18,515 nt of DNA, taken from positions 1 to 18,515 of the forward strand of contig CBFCZU010000062.1 in NCBI GenBank assembly GCA_965602635.1. The letters are read 5' to 3'. The stretch is from CBFCZU01 sp965602635 (GTDB lineage: Bacteria > Planctomycetota > Phycisphaerae > SM23-33). A program made the position numbers and the translations under genes. The notes beneath the pieces were generated by a model, which saw only the letters and a list, made by a program, of their open reading frames with translations, was not told the DNA's origin and ran no database searches. This document shows, piece after piece, positions 1 through 7,139 of the stretch; positions within the stretch are counted from its first letter, which is position 1; every line of letters begins with the position of its first letter.

Positions 1-82
1 CCCCCCTGCCCCACTCGCCGAGCCGCCGCGAAAACATGCTATGGCCTTTGTTCTCAGATGCTTATGGCTGTGCGCTTTTTGG

Positions 83-111
83 TTGACAAGCCCCCCGCTG
101 CCCGATAGGTT
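83..111 (+). promoter_or_regulatory. Candidate sigma70-type promoter for the rpmF-fab operon
   Basis: A perfect -35 hexamer TTGACA lies at 83-88. After a 17-nt spacer comes TAGGTT at 106-111, which keeps the three most conserved -10 positions (T1, A2, T6). Transcription would start near 118 and give an rpmF leader of about 90 nt. A second, better -10 match lies downstream at 176-181 but without a clear -35. The -35 match and spacing are seen directly; promoter function is inferred. Confidence 0.45.
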
Positions 112-123
112 CCGTCGAGTCCT

Positions 124-171
124 CAGCAGATAGAACTGCTGCGATCACCGCCTCCGCCGAGGTGTGCGGAG
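124..171 (+). promoter_or_regulatory. Two consecutive hairpins in the rpmF leader
   Basis: Two perfect 6-bp inverted repeats follow each other. CAGCAG (124-129) and CTGCTG (136-141) enclose a 6-nt loop; CTCCGC (152-157) and GCGGAG (166-171) enclose an 8-nt loop. Both would be transcribed from the promoter at 83-111 and lie 37-84 nt before the rpmF start. Ribosomal protein leaders are often regulated through RNA structure, so an L32 or operon control element is possible. No known riboswitch or r-protein leader class was recognised. Confidence 0.35.
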
Positions 172-175
172 AGGG

Positions 176-181
176 TATAGT
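176..181 (+). promoter_or_regulatory. Possible second -10 box upstream of rpmF
   Basis: TATAGT matches the TATAAT consensus at five of six positions and lies 26 nt before the rpmF start. The sequence 17 nt upstream (TCCGCC at 153-158) is a poor -35, so this would need an activator or a relaxed sigma factor. The same TATAGT hexamer forms the -10 of the stronger acpP promoter at 4157-4185, which is why it is recorded. Confidence 0.25.
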
Positions 182-207
182 GTTCGTTCGTTACGCGAGG
201 CTTCGTT

Positions 208-390
208 ATGCAACCGTCACAAAAACTGAGTCGTTCCCGCACCCGGGCGAGGCGATCTCACCACGCCCTGCGGGCGGGCAACATCGTGGACTGCCCCCGG
301 TGCAACTCGCCGAAGCTGCCGCACGCGGCCTGTGAGAACTGCGGGTACGTCCGCCCCGGATTGAGCCTGAAGATCGAGAAAGAGGGCTGA
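208..390 (+). CDS. rpmF: 50S ribosomal protein L32 (zinc-binding form)
   Basis: A 60-residue protein of the usual L32 length. It is a structural component of the large ribosomal subunit. The N-terminus is basic, with an S-R-x-R-x-R-R-S-H pattern as in other L32 proteins. It is followed by a four-cysteine zinc ribbon: Cys29 and Cys32 in CPRC, Cys42 and Cys45 in CENC. This marks the zinc-binding (C+) form rather than the cysteine-free variant that many bacteria keep for zinc starvation. The ATG at 208 gives the canonical N-terminus, although no strong Shine-Dalgarno precedes it. It is the first gene of the fatty-acid operon and its stop is only 3 nt before plsX; rpmF-plsX-fab linkage is widespread in bacteria. 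Confidence 0.95.
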   Translation: MQPSQKLSRSRTRARRSHHALRAGNIVDCPRCNSPKLPHAACENCGYVRPGLSLKIEKEG

Positions 391-393
391 TCC

Positions 394-1404
394 ATGCGGC
401 TTGCCATCGACGCCATGGGCGGTGACCTGGCTCCTGCCGAGCCTGTCATGGGTGCCCTGGCGGCTATGGCCGAGTGCCAGGAGGGCGACGTAGTCGTCCT
501 GGTCGGCGACCAGCAGGCCATTCGCCAGCACCTGGACGGGCAAAGCGGATGGGAGCGCTTCATCCGCATCGAGCATGCCTCCCAGATCGTCGAGATGAAC
601 GAATCGCCCGTCGAGGCGATTCGCCAGAAGCCCAACAGCTCGATCGCCCTGATGGCGGAGCTGGCCAAGCGCCGTGAGGTGGACGCGATCATCTCCGCCG
701 GCAACACCGGGGCGTACGTGGCGGCGTGCCAGATGCGCCTGAGGCGGCTGCGCGGCGTCCACCGCCCGGGCATCGCCATTGTCATGCCCACCTACGCCAA
801 CCCGGTGGTCTTGATCGACGTGGGCGCCAACGTCAACTGCCGACCGCGGCACCTCCACCAGTACGCCGTGATGGCGTCTGAATACAGCCGCCACATGTGC
901 AAGGTCCCCCAGCCGCGGGTGGGGCTGCTGAGCATCGGACAGGAAGACGCCAAGGGCAACCAGCTCGTCAAGGAGACCCGAGAGCTGCTCCGGGGCGACG
1001 ACGACATCCACTTCGTGGGGAACGTCGAGGGACGCCAGCTGTTCCACGGCGTCTGCGACGTGCTCGTCACCGAGGCCTTCGTCGGCAACGTGGCGCTGAA
1101 GCTCATCGAGGGGCTCTCGGAGGGGCTCTTCAAGTCGCTCTGCCTGGAACTGGCCCGGCGGAACCCGCAACTGGCCGGGCAGTTCGAGAAGGCGATCGTC
1201 AAGATGCGGGAGAAGTACGACTTCAACGAATACGGCGGCGCGCCGCTGCTGGGCGTTAACGGCATCTGCATAATCTGCCACGGCGCCAGCCGGCGGCGGG
1301 CCATTGCCAACGCGATCCGCGTGGCGCGAAACTTCGCCAACGCCCACATCAACGAGCGAATCACCGACCGGATCGCGCATTGCCAGGGACTGGTTCATGA
1401 GTAA
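394..1404 (+). CDS. plsX: Phosphate acyltransferase PlsX
   Basis: A 336-aa cytosolic or peripheral enzyme that converts acyl-ACP and phosphate to acyl-phosphate. PlsY then uses acyl-phosphate to acylate glycerol-3-phosphate, so this gene links fatty-acid synthesis to phospholipid synthesis. It starts with the family signature DAMGGD (residues 6-11) and has SAGNTGA at 101-107, a GLLSIG-x-E-x-x-KGN stretch in the middle, and the C-terminal YGGAPLLGV segment expected of PlsX. Length is typical. The ATG at 394 is preceded by AGAGGG (381-386, 7-nt spacing) lying inside the end of rpmF, so translation is probably coupled. The 3' end overlaps fabH by 8 nt. Confidence 0.96.
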   Translation: MRLAIDAMGGDLAPAEPVMGALAAMAECQEGDVVVLVGDQQAIRQHLDGQSGWERFIRIEHASQIVEMNESPVEAIRQKPNSSIALMAELAKRREVDAIISAGNTGAYVAACQMRLRRLRGVHRPGIAIVMPTYANPVVLIDVGANVNCRPRHLHQYAVMASEYSRHMCKVPQPRVGLLSIGQEDAKGNQLVKETRELLRGDDDIHFVGNVEGRQLFHGVCDVLVTEAFVGNVALKLIEGLSEGLFKSLCLELARRNPQLAGQFEKAIVKMREKYDFNEYGGAPLLGVNGICIICHGASRRRAIANAIRVARNFANAHINERITDRIAHCQGLVHE

Positions 1405-2389
1405 TGGAGTGCGAGCCGCGATAGCGGGCGTCGGCGCTTACGTTCCGCAGAGAGTCCTGTCGAATTCCGACCTCGAGCAGATGGTCGATACGTCGGACGA
1501 GTGGATCACTAAGCGCACGGGGGTCAAGCAGCGCCGAATCGCAGGCGAGGGAGAGTCCACCGCGTCCATGTCCATCGCCGCGGGGCGGCGCGCCTGCGAG
1601 AACGCCGGCATCGACCCCGCCCAGCTCGACCTGATCATCTGCGCCACCATCACCCCCGATACGCTCTGCCCCGCCACCGCCTGCTACGTCCAGCGCGACC
1701 TGGGCGCCACGCGGGCGGCGGCCTTCGACCTGTCCGCGGCCTGCAGCGGGTTCGTTTACGGGCTCGGCATCGCCGCCAGGTTCATCGAGGCCGGGCAGTT
1801 CAAAAACTGCCTGGTCATCGGCGCCGAGACGCTCAGCCGATTCACCGACTACGAGGACCGCGCCAGTTGCATCCTCTTCGGCGACGGCGCCGGGGCGGTG
1901 GTGATGCAACCGACCGAGGAAGAAGGCAAGGGGCTGCTGTATTCCGTGATGTGCGCCGACGGCGACGGCTGGGACTACATCTGGATCCCCGCCGGCGGGT
2001 CGAAGCTTCCTACCTCGCCCCAGACGGCTGCGGACGGACTGCACTACCTGAAGATGCGCGGCCGGGACGTGTACAAGTTCGCCATCGAGAAGATGCAGTG
2101 GCTACTGGGGGACTGCCTCGCCGCATGCCAGCTCAAGGTCGAGGACGTGGACCTGGTCATTCCCCACCAGGTGAACGTCCGCATCATCAAGTCGGCGACG
2201 GCGAAGCTGAACTTCCCGGGGGAGAAGGTGTACATAAACATCGACCGCTACGGCAACACGTCGGCGGCCTCCATCCCCATCGCCCTGGACGAGGCGGTTC
2301 GCAACGGCAGGATCGGCCCGGGCTCGATGGTGGTGCTGGTGGCATTCGGCGCCGGGCTGACCTGGGCCGGCGCGGTGGTCCGGCTGTGA
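1397..2389 (+). CDS. fabH: Beta-ketoacyl-ACP synthase III (FabH)
   Basis: A 330-aa thiolase-fold enzyme that condenses an acyl-CoA primer with malonyl-ACP and so starts each fatty acid. The catalytic triad can be placed: Cys116 in SAACSGF, His257 in PHQVN, and Asn287 in YGNTSAAS. The N-terminus reads AGVGAYVP followed by the TSDEWI and RTG segments typical of FabH. The ATG at 1397 was chosen because it gives the canonical N-terminus. An in-frame TTG at 1304 would add 31 residues that are merely plsX read in another frame. The start overlaps the plsX stop (1402-1404), which suggests translational coupling. Whether it uses acetyl-CoA or branched primers cannot be decided from the sequence. Confidence 0.96.
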   Translation: MSNGVRAAIAGVGAYVPQRVLSNSDLEQMVDTSDEWITKRTGVKQRRIAGEGESTASMSIAAGRRACENAGIDPAQLDLIICATITPDTLCPATACYVQRDLGATRAAAFDLSAACSGFVYGLGIAARFIEAGQFKNCLVIGAETLSRFTDYEDRASCILFGDGAGAVVMQPTEEEGKGLLYSVMCADGDGWDYIWIPAGGSKLPTSPQTAADGLHYLKMRGRDVYKFAIEKMQWLLGDCLAACQLKVEDVDLVIPHQVNVRIIKSATAKLNFPGEKVYINIDRYGNTSAASIPIALDEAVRNGRIGPGSMVVLVAFGAGLTWAGAVVRL

Positions 2390-2402
2390 GTGGACGGGCA
2401 CG

Positions 2403-3347
2403 ATGAGCGTGGCATTCCTATTTCCGGGACAGGGAGCACAGCAGGTTGGCATGATGGCCGACCTGGCCGAGGCGTCGCGCGCGGCCAGGGACCTCTTCGC
2501 CCAGGCCGACGATCAACTCGGCTTCTCGCTGAGCGAGCTGTGCTTCACCGGCCCCGCGGATCGGCTCAACGCGACCGACATGAGCCAGCCGGCGATGTTC
2601 GTCGCCTCTGGCGCCGCCCTGGCGGCCATGCGGGAGGCCTTGGGCGAGCACACCCCCCAGCCGGCGATGACGGCCGGGCTCAGCCTGGGCGAATACACCG
2701 CCCTCTATGCCGCCGGCGCCATCGACTTCGCCGCCGCGCTCGACCTGGTGGCCAAGCGCGGGCAGTTCATGCAGGCCGCTGCCGAGGCCGTCCCCTCCGG
2801 AATGGTCTCCATCATCGGCCTGGACGAGGATAAGGTCCGCCAGCTATGCCAGACGGCAGCCGACGGGCAGGTTCTGACGCCGGCGAACTTCAACTGCCCC
2901 GGGCAGATCGTGATCTCCGGCGAGGCGGACGCCTGCCACCGTGCGAGGCAGCTTGCCGAGGAGTTCGGCGCCAGCCGGGCCATTCCGCTGAAGGTGGCCG
3001 GGGCGTTCCACAGCGAGCTGATGCGCCCTGCCGCCGTGAGGCTCACCGAGGCGCTGGAGAATGTGGAAATCCGCGCGCCCGGGTACCCGGTGGTGTCCAA
3101 CGTGGACGCCCGCCCCGCCGACGGGCCCGACGCCATCAAGCAGAGGCTCATCGCCCAGGTCACCTCGCCCGTGCGGTGGTGCGAGTCGATGCAGTACCTC
3201 CTGGCCTGCGGCGGGGATGAGTTTTACGAGATCGGTCCGGGGAGGGTGCTGGCCGGCCTGATGCGGCGAATCGACAGCGCCCGGCGCGTCAGGAGCATCA
3301 ACTCCGCCGACGCCCTGGCCAAGCTGGCCGGAGAGCGGGCACAATAG
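2403..3347 (+). CDS. fabD: Malonyl-CoA:ACP transacylase (FabD)
   Basis: A 314-aa enzyme that moves the malonyl group from CoA to ACP, giving the extender unit used by FabH and FabF. The N-terminal FPGQGAQ (residues 7-13) is the family hallmark. The nucleophile is Ser94 in GLSLGEY and the catalytic histidine is His203 in GAFHSELM. These sit almost exactly where the E. coli residues lie (92 and 201). Near the C-terminus YEIGPGRVLAGLM closes the domain in the usual way. It begins 13 nt after fabH and ends 32 nt before fabG, within the same transcription unit. No oddities were seen. Confidence 0.96.
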   Translation: MSVAFLFPGQGAQQVGMMADLAEASRAARDLFAQADDQLGFSLSELCFTGPADRLNATDMSQPAMFVASGAALAAMREALGEHTPQPAMTAGLSLGEYTALYAAGAIDFAAALDLVAKRGQFMQAAAEAVPSGMVSIIGLDEDKVRQLCQTAADGQVLTPANFNCPGQIVISGEADACHRARQLAEEFGASRAIPLKVAGAFHSELMRPAAVRLTEALENVEIRAPGYPVVSNVDARPADGPDAIKQRLIAQVTSPVRWCESMQYLLACGGDEFYEIGPGRVLAGLMRRIDSARRVRSINSADALAKLAGERAQ

Positions 3348-3379
3348 GCATCCCAGCGAGGAAAGGAACGAGGACGGAG

Positions 3380-4120
3380 ATGGCGGACAACGAAAAGGTC
3401 GCGATCGTCACGGGCGCCAGCCGGGGAATCGGCGCCGAGATCGCCGGCGAGCTGCTTGCCATGGGCATGACGGTCGTGGCCGTGGACATCCGCGAGGACC
3501 TGCTGGCGGAGTTGCCGGCGAAGCTCCAGGCCCCGGAAGGCAAGCTCGATACCCGCGTCCAGGACGTCACCGACCCGGAGGGCTTCGGCGCCCTGATCGA
3601 CGACGTGGCCGCCAAGTACGACCGGATCGACGTGCTGGTGAACAACGCCGGGATCACCCGTGACGGGCTGCTGTTGCGCATGAGCGACGAGGACTGGGAG
3701 CTGGTGCTGAAGGTGAACCTGACCAGCGCCTTCATAGGCACCCGGGCGGTCGCCCGCCACATGATGCGCGCCCGCGACGGGGCGATCATCAACATGGCGT
3801 CCTTCAGCGGGCTGGAGGGCAACCGCGGGCAGGCCAACTACGCTGCCTCCAAGGCCGGGCTCATCGCCCTGACCAAGACGACCGCCAAGGAGCTGGCGGG
3901 GAAGAACGTCCGCGCCAACGCCGTCGCCCCGGGCTTCATCGTCACCGAGATGACCGACGCCCTGCCCCAGCAGGCCAAGGACATCGCCCTGTCGCTGATT
4001 CCGCTCAAGCGGATGGGCGCGCCCGCGGACGTCGCAAGGGCCGTCGGCTTCCTGGCTTCCGAGGCGGCAGCCTACATAACCGGGCAGGTGATAAGCGTGG
4101 ACGGCGGGATGCACATGTGA
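3380..4120 (+). CDS. fabG: 3-oxoacyl-[ACP] reductase (FabG)
   Basis: A 246-aa short-chain dehydrogenase/reductase that reduces 3-oxoacyl-ACP to 3-hydroxyacyl-ACP with NADPH. The cofactor loop TGASRGIG is at residues 11-18 and NNAG follows near residue 90. The catalytic Ser141, Tyr154 and Lys158 (in YAASK) keep the 13- and 4-residue spacing of E. coli FabG. The C-terminus ITGQVISVDGGMHM is the standard FabG ending. Purine-rich AGGA (3371-3374) precedes the ATG at a suitable distance. Many SDR proteins resemble FabG, but position between fabD and acpP makes this assignment firm. Confidence 0.95.
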   Translation: MADNEKVAIVTGASRGIGAEIAGELLAMGMTVVAVDIREDLLAELPAKLQAPEGKLDTRVQDVTDPEGFGALIDDVAAKYDRIDVLVNNAGITRDGLLLRMSDEDWELVLKVNLTSAFIGTRAVARHMMRARDGAIINMASFSGLEGNRGQANYAASKAGLIALTKTTAKELAGKNVRANAVAPGFIVTEMTDALPQQAKDIALSLIPLKRMGAPADVARAVGFLASEAAAYITGQVISVDGGMHM

Positions 4121-4156
4121 GAGAAAAATACTTCCGCAGACTCGGACTTGGGCTTG

Positions 4157-4185
4157 TTGCAACGGCCTGCGGGCGGCGATATAGT
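4157..4185 (+). promoter_or_regulatory. Internal sigma70-type promoter for acpP
   Basis: TTGCAA (4157-4162) and TATAGT (4180-4185) are separated by exactly 17 nt in the 127-nt gap between fabG and acpP, the only sizeable gap in the operon. Transcription would start near 4192, about 56 nt before the acpP start. ACP is needed in much larger amounts than the Fab enzymes, and a dedicated acpP promoter is known from E. coli. Hexamers and spacing are seen; activity is inferred. Confidence 0.55.
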
Positions 4186-4247
4186 ACCGCCACACTGCCC
4201 GGAAGGCTTGGAATGCAACCGCCCGCAGTTAGCAGGGAGGAGTCATA

Positions 4248-4496
4248 GTGGCTGAAGAAATCGAAGAGAAGGTCATCGGGATTGTCAGCGAGCAGATGGG
4301 CGTTGACAAGAGCGAGATCACCCGCGAGACGTCGTTCGTCAACGATCTCAACGCAGACTCGTTGGACACCGTCGAACTGGTCATGGAGTTCGAGGACGAG
4401 TTCGAAATGAGCATACCCGACGAGGAGGCCGAGAAGATCCAGACCGTCGGCCAGGCCATCGACTACATCAAAGAGCACGCCCAGAAGGCTCCCTAG
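4248..4496 (+). CDS. acpP: Acyl carrier protein (GTG start)
   Basis: An 82-aa acidic helical carrier. Ser38 in the DSL motif (residues 37-39) is the attachment site for 4'-phosphopantetheine, and the strongly acidic helix II that follows (LDTVELVMEFEDEFE) is the surface that binds partner enzymes. Length and sequence are typical of bacterial AcpP. Translation begins at a GTG preceded by GGGAGGAG (4235-4242, 5-nt spacing), a near-ideal ribosome binding site; no in-frame ATG fits the family N-terminus. The gene has its own candidate promoter upstream and is followed by a hairpin before fabF. ACP carries the growing chain between FabD, FabH, FabF, FabG and PlsX, all encoded next to it. Confidence 0.97.
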   Translation: MAEEIEEKVIGIVSEQMGVDKSEITRETSFVNDLNADSLDTVELVMEFEDEFEMSIPDEEAEKIQTVGQAIDYIKEHAQKAP

Positions 4497-4514
4497 CTGC
4501 CCCCCGCGGGGCAG
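4497..4514 (+). promoter_or_regulatory. Perfect GC-rich hairpin between acpP and fabF
   Basis: CTGCCCC (4497-4503) pairs perfectly with GGGGCAG (4508-4514) around a 4-nt loop. It begins on the base right after the acpP stop codon. No T-run follows, so it is not a classical intrinsic terminator. It could act as a partial terminator or as a 3' stabiliser that raises acpP mRNA over fabF mRNA. Confidence 0.4.
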
Positions 4515-4554
4515 TCGGCAGCCTGAGTCTGCGGCGCAGGAAGGCAGCTCAGTC

Positions 4555-5808
4555 ATGGCCAAACGCCGTGTGGTCATCACCGGCCTGGGCACGGTCAATC
4601 CGCTCGCCTGGAACGTGGAAAGCTTCTGGGAAGCCCTGCTTGAAGGGCGCAGCGGGATCCGCCGCATCCAGCGATTCGACCCGGAGCTGTTCGATTCGCA
4701 GATCGGCGGAGAAGTGCTCGACTGGCCGGGGGTGCCCGAGAACCGCGTCAGCAAGCGCGAGCAGAAGCGGCTTGACCGGTTCGCCCAGTTCGCCGTGGGC
4801 GCCGCCATCGAGGCGGTCGAGCGCAGCGCCCTGGACTTCGGCGCCGAGGACCTGGACCGCTGCGGTGTGCTCATCGGCAGTGGCATCGGTGGCCTCCAGG
4901 AGCTGGAGACCCAGCACGAGCGGATGATGGCCAAAGGCCCCAGCAAGGTAAGCGCCTTCACCGTCCCCAAGCTGATGGTCAACGCCGCCAGCGCCAACGT
5001 CGGCATCCTCTTCCAGCTCCGCGGGCTTAACGTCGCGGTCGCCACGGCGTGCGCCTCGGCCACGAACGCCATCGGCGACGCCCTGCGCCTGATCCAGCGG
5101 GACCAGCAGGACGTCGTCATAACCGGAGGCTCCGAGGCCGCCCTGACCAAGATCGGCCTGGCGAGCTTCTGCGCCCTCAGGGCGCTGTCAACCCGCAACG
5201 ACGAGCCGACCCGCGCCTCGCGCCCCTTCGACAAGGACCGCGACGGGTTCGTGCTGGCCGAGGGCGCCGGCGTTATCGTCCTGGAGGAGCTCGAACACGC
5301 CCGCGCCCGCGGGGCGAACATCCTCGCCGAGCTGCTGGGCTACGGCGCCACCTGCGACGCCGCGCACATCACCGCACCCGACCCCGAGGGGCGCGGCGCC
5401 GCCGACGCCATACGCATGGCCCTGGCGGACGCCGGCGTCGCCCCCGAGCAGATAGACTACGTCAACGCCCACGGCACGGGCACCGAGCTGAACGACGTGA
5501 TGGAAACCCGCGCCATGAAGGCCGTCTTCGGCGAGCACGCCCGCAACGGGTTGCTGATCTCCTCCACCAAGAGCGCCGTCGGCCACCTGCTCGGGGCCAG
5601 CGGCGGCGTGGAAATGGTCGCCGTCGTCAAGACCATCCAGACCGGCTGGGTCGCCCCCACCCTGAACCTCGACGAGCCCGACGCCGAGTGCGACCTGGAC
5701 TATTGCGCGCTGGAGAAGCGCCAGGCCTCGGTCAACTGCGCGATCTCAAGCTCTTTCGGCTTCGGCGGGCACAACGTCGTGCTGGTGGTGCGGAAGTTCG
5801 AAGGCTGA
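4555..5808 (+). CDS. fabF: Beta-ketoacyl-ACP synthase II (FabF)
   Basis: A 417-aa elongating condensing enzyme that joins malonyl-ACP to acyl-ACP with loss of CO2. The Cys-His-His triad is present: Cys166 in TACASA, His306 in NAHGTGTELND, and His344 in TKSAVGHLLGASG, with Lys339 conserved as well. The N-terminus RRVVITGLGTVNPL and the C-terminal SSSFGFGGHN are standard. AGGAAGG at 4538-4544 lies 10 nt before the ATG. FabB and FabF cannot be fully separated by eye, but position after acpP and overall length favour FabF. It is the last gene of the operon and meets an opposing gene 37 nt downstream. Confidence 0.96.
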   Translation: MAKRRVVITGLGTVNPLAWNVESFWEALLEGRSGIRRIQRFDPELFDSQIGGEVLDWPGVPENRVSKREQKRLDRFAQFAVGAAIEAVERSALDFGAEDLDRCGVLIGSGIGGLQELETQHERMMAKGPSKVSAFTVPKLMVNAASANVGILFQLRGLNVAVATACASATNAIGDALRLIQRDQQDVVITGGSEAALTKIGLASFCALRALSTRNDEPTRASRPFDKDRDGFVLAEGAGVIVLEELEHARARGANILAELLGYGATCDAAHITAPDPEGRGAADAIRMALADAGVAPEQIDYVNAHGTGTELNDVMETRAMKAVFGEHARNGLLISSTKSAVGHLLGASGGVEMVAVVKTIQTGWVAPTLNLDEPDAECDLDYCALEKRQASVNCAISSSFGFGGHNVVLVVRKFEG

Positions 5809-5839
5809 GACCGCCCCCCTCCTTTGAGAATCGCCCCCA

Positions 5840-5856
5840 GGGCGCCTACTGCGCCC
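5840..5856. terminator. Candidate bidirectional hairpin at a convergent junction
   Basis: GGGCGC (5840-5845) and GCGCCC (5851-5856) form a 6-bp stem around a 5-nt loop that holds the stop codon of the minus-strand gene. Another short inverted repeat, CGCCC/GGGCG at 5832-5844, overlaps it. It sits between the ends of two convergent genes, where a shared terminator is expected. No T-run is present on either strand, so the call is weak. Confidence 0.25.
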
Positions 5857-7081
5857 CAGCCGCCTGTGCCACAAGCTGCCTGGCCCGGCGGAGCGCCCCC
5901 CGCCGGCCGGCGAGACGCTCGTTGAGCTGGTCCTCGTACAGCGCCGCCAGGATAATCCCCACCTGCCTGCCCTCGCTCAGGCCCATCTTGCTGAGGTCCA
6001 AGCCGTTCACCAGCGGGCGCGGGCTGATCCGGGCAGGGTCGATCGACTTGATGCGCCTGCCGATTGCCCCGCAGCGTCGCGTCCCGCCCGTCTGCAGGCG
6101 CTCGCGGACCGCCCAGAGCGCCCGCAGCGTCTCCGACGCCCCGTGGGCGAGGACCCGCTTCAGATCGGCCAGGGGTGCCTTGCCCAGCGTCCGCCAGTCG
6201 TCCAGGTGCTCGCCGATCCAGACGAGCGAATCGCGCATCCTGTTCGACGCCCCCCACCGCCGGGCGATCTGCCTGAGCTGCGGGCCGGGCACCTCCGCCA
6301 GCAGGGCCGCCGTGGTCAGCAGCAGGTCGCCGCGCCGGCCCACCGCCGCCACTCGTCGCCGCGCCGCCGGCCAGGTCCGTTCCTCCGCGTACAACTCCGG
6401 CAGGACGGCCTTCAGCAGGCCGAGGCGGTGCATCTGCCTCACCGACCACGAGGCCGAGGGGTGGGTGAACATCTTCTCCAGCTCCTCGCGGACCCGCTCG
6501 CCGCTGATCCTGACGATCAGCCCGGCGTGGCGGCACACGGCCTCGGCCGTGGCGCGATCGATCCGAAACCCCAGCCGGCCCGCGAATCGCACCGCACGGA
6601 GCATGCGCAGGTAGTCCTCCGTCAGCCGCTGCTCGGGCCGGCCTATGGCGCGGACCACGCCGCGTGCCAGGTCGCCCCTGCCCGAGACGTAGTCGATCAC
6701 CCGCCTGTCCAGCGGGTCGTAGAACATGCCGTTGATGGTGAAGTCGCGGCGGAGGGCGTCCTCCCGGGCGGTGACGAACCGGACCCCGTCCGGGCGACGC
6801 CCGTCGGAATACGAAAGGTCGCTGCGGAATGTGGCCACCTCGATCCGCCGCCCCGACTCGATGACCATGGCCACGCCGAACTTCGCCCCGACCATCAGCA
6901 CGCGGCGGAAGAGCTTCTTGACCTGCTGCGGGGTGGCGCTGGTGGCGACGTCGTAATCCACGGGGCGGTGCCCCAGGAGCATGTCGCGGACGCACCCCCC
7001 GGCCAGGAGGGCTTCGTGGCCGGACCGCCGCAGACGGCGGACGACCTTCACGGCCAGGGCCTTCGTGGCGCCTTCACTCAT
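5846..7081 (-). CDS. CCA tRNA nucleotidyltransferase / poly(A) polymerase family (class II)
   Basis: A 411-aa nucleotidyltransferase that adds CCA, or A residues, to tRNA 3' ends. GGCVRD (residues 28-33) is followed by DYD (Asp42, Asp44), the metal-binding carboxylates of the polymerase-beta fold, and the third carboxylate is probably Glu81 in IEVATFR. RRDFTINGMFYD (about 111-122) is the class II nucleotide-recognition region, and the ERVREELEKM segment follows in the neck. The rest is helical and RNA-binding; no HD phosphohydrolase domain was recognised. The ATG at 7081 fits the family N-terminus; a TTG at 7117 would add 12 residues. Being last in a co-directional run 58 nt behind the glycosidase-like gene, it may be co-transcribed. 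CCA-adding and poly(A) activity cannot be told apart by eye. Confidence 0.85.
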   Translation of the reverse strand: MSEGATKALAVKVVRRLRRSGHEALLAGGCVRDMLLGHRPVDYDVATSATPQQVKKLFRRVLMVGAKFGVAMVIESGRRIEVATFRSDLSYSDGRRPDGVRFVTAREDALRRDFTINGMFYDPLDRRVIDYVSGRGDLARGVVRAIGRPEQRLTEDYLRMLRAVRFAGRLGFRIDRATAEAVCRHAGLIVRISGERVREELEKMFTHPSASWSVRQMHRLGLLKAVLPELYAEERTWPAARRRVAAVGRRGDLLLTTAALLAEVPGPQLRQIARRWGASNRMRDSLVWIGEHLDDWRTLGKAPLADLKRVLAHGASETLRALWAVRERLQTGGTRRCGAIGRRIKSIDPARISPRPLVNGLDLSKMGLSEGRQVGIILAALYEDQLNERLAGRRGALRRARQLVAQAAGAQ

Positions 7082-7139
7082 GCCCGATAGCGTGGCCTCG
7101 GACGCGCGGATTGTCAACGGTCCGACCGGCGCGCCGGCC

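Noticed and set aside
1..207. A gene fragment at the left edge
   Set aside because: Two + strand frames stay open for about 100-130 nt from the edge, but none shows a recognisable protein, and the region carries promoter-like and hairpin features instead.
1304..1396. Upstream TTG start for fabH
   Set aside because: The extra 31 residues are the end of plsX read in another frame and are absent from FabH proteins. The ATG at 1397 gives the canonical N-terminus.
217..1398. A 393-codon open frame on the - strand
   Set aside because: It lies opposite rpmF and plsX, both firmly identified, and has no recognisable domain.
7082..7117. TTGACA on the minus strand (7117-7112) as a promoter -35 and TTG as a start for the CCA-adding enzyme gene
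   Set aside because: No -10-like hexamer lies 16-18 nt downstream, and the transcript would be nearly leaderless. The ATG at 7081 fits the family better.
7126..7137. Perfect 12-nt palindrome CCGGCGCGCCGG
   Set aside because: Such GC palindromes are expected by chance at this base composition. It is next to a stop codon but has no T-run and no second copy was noticed.
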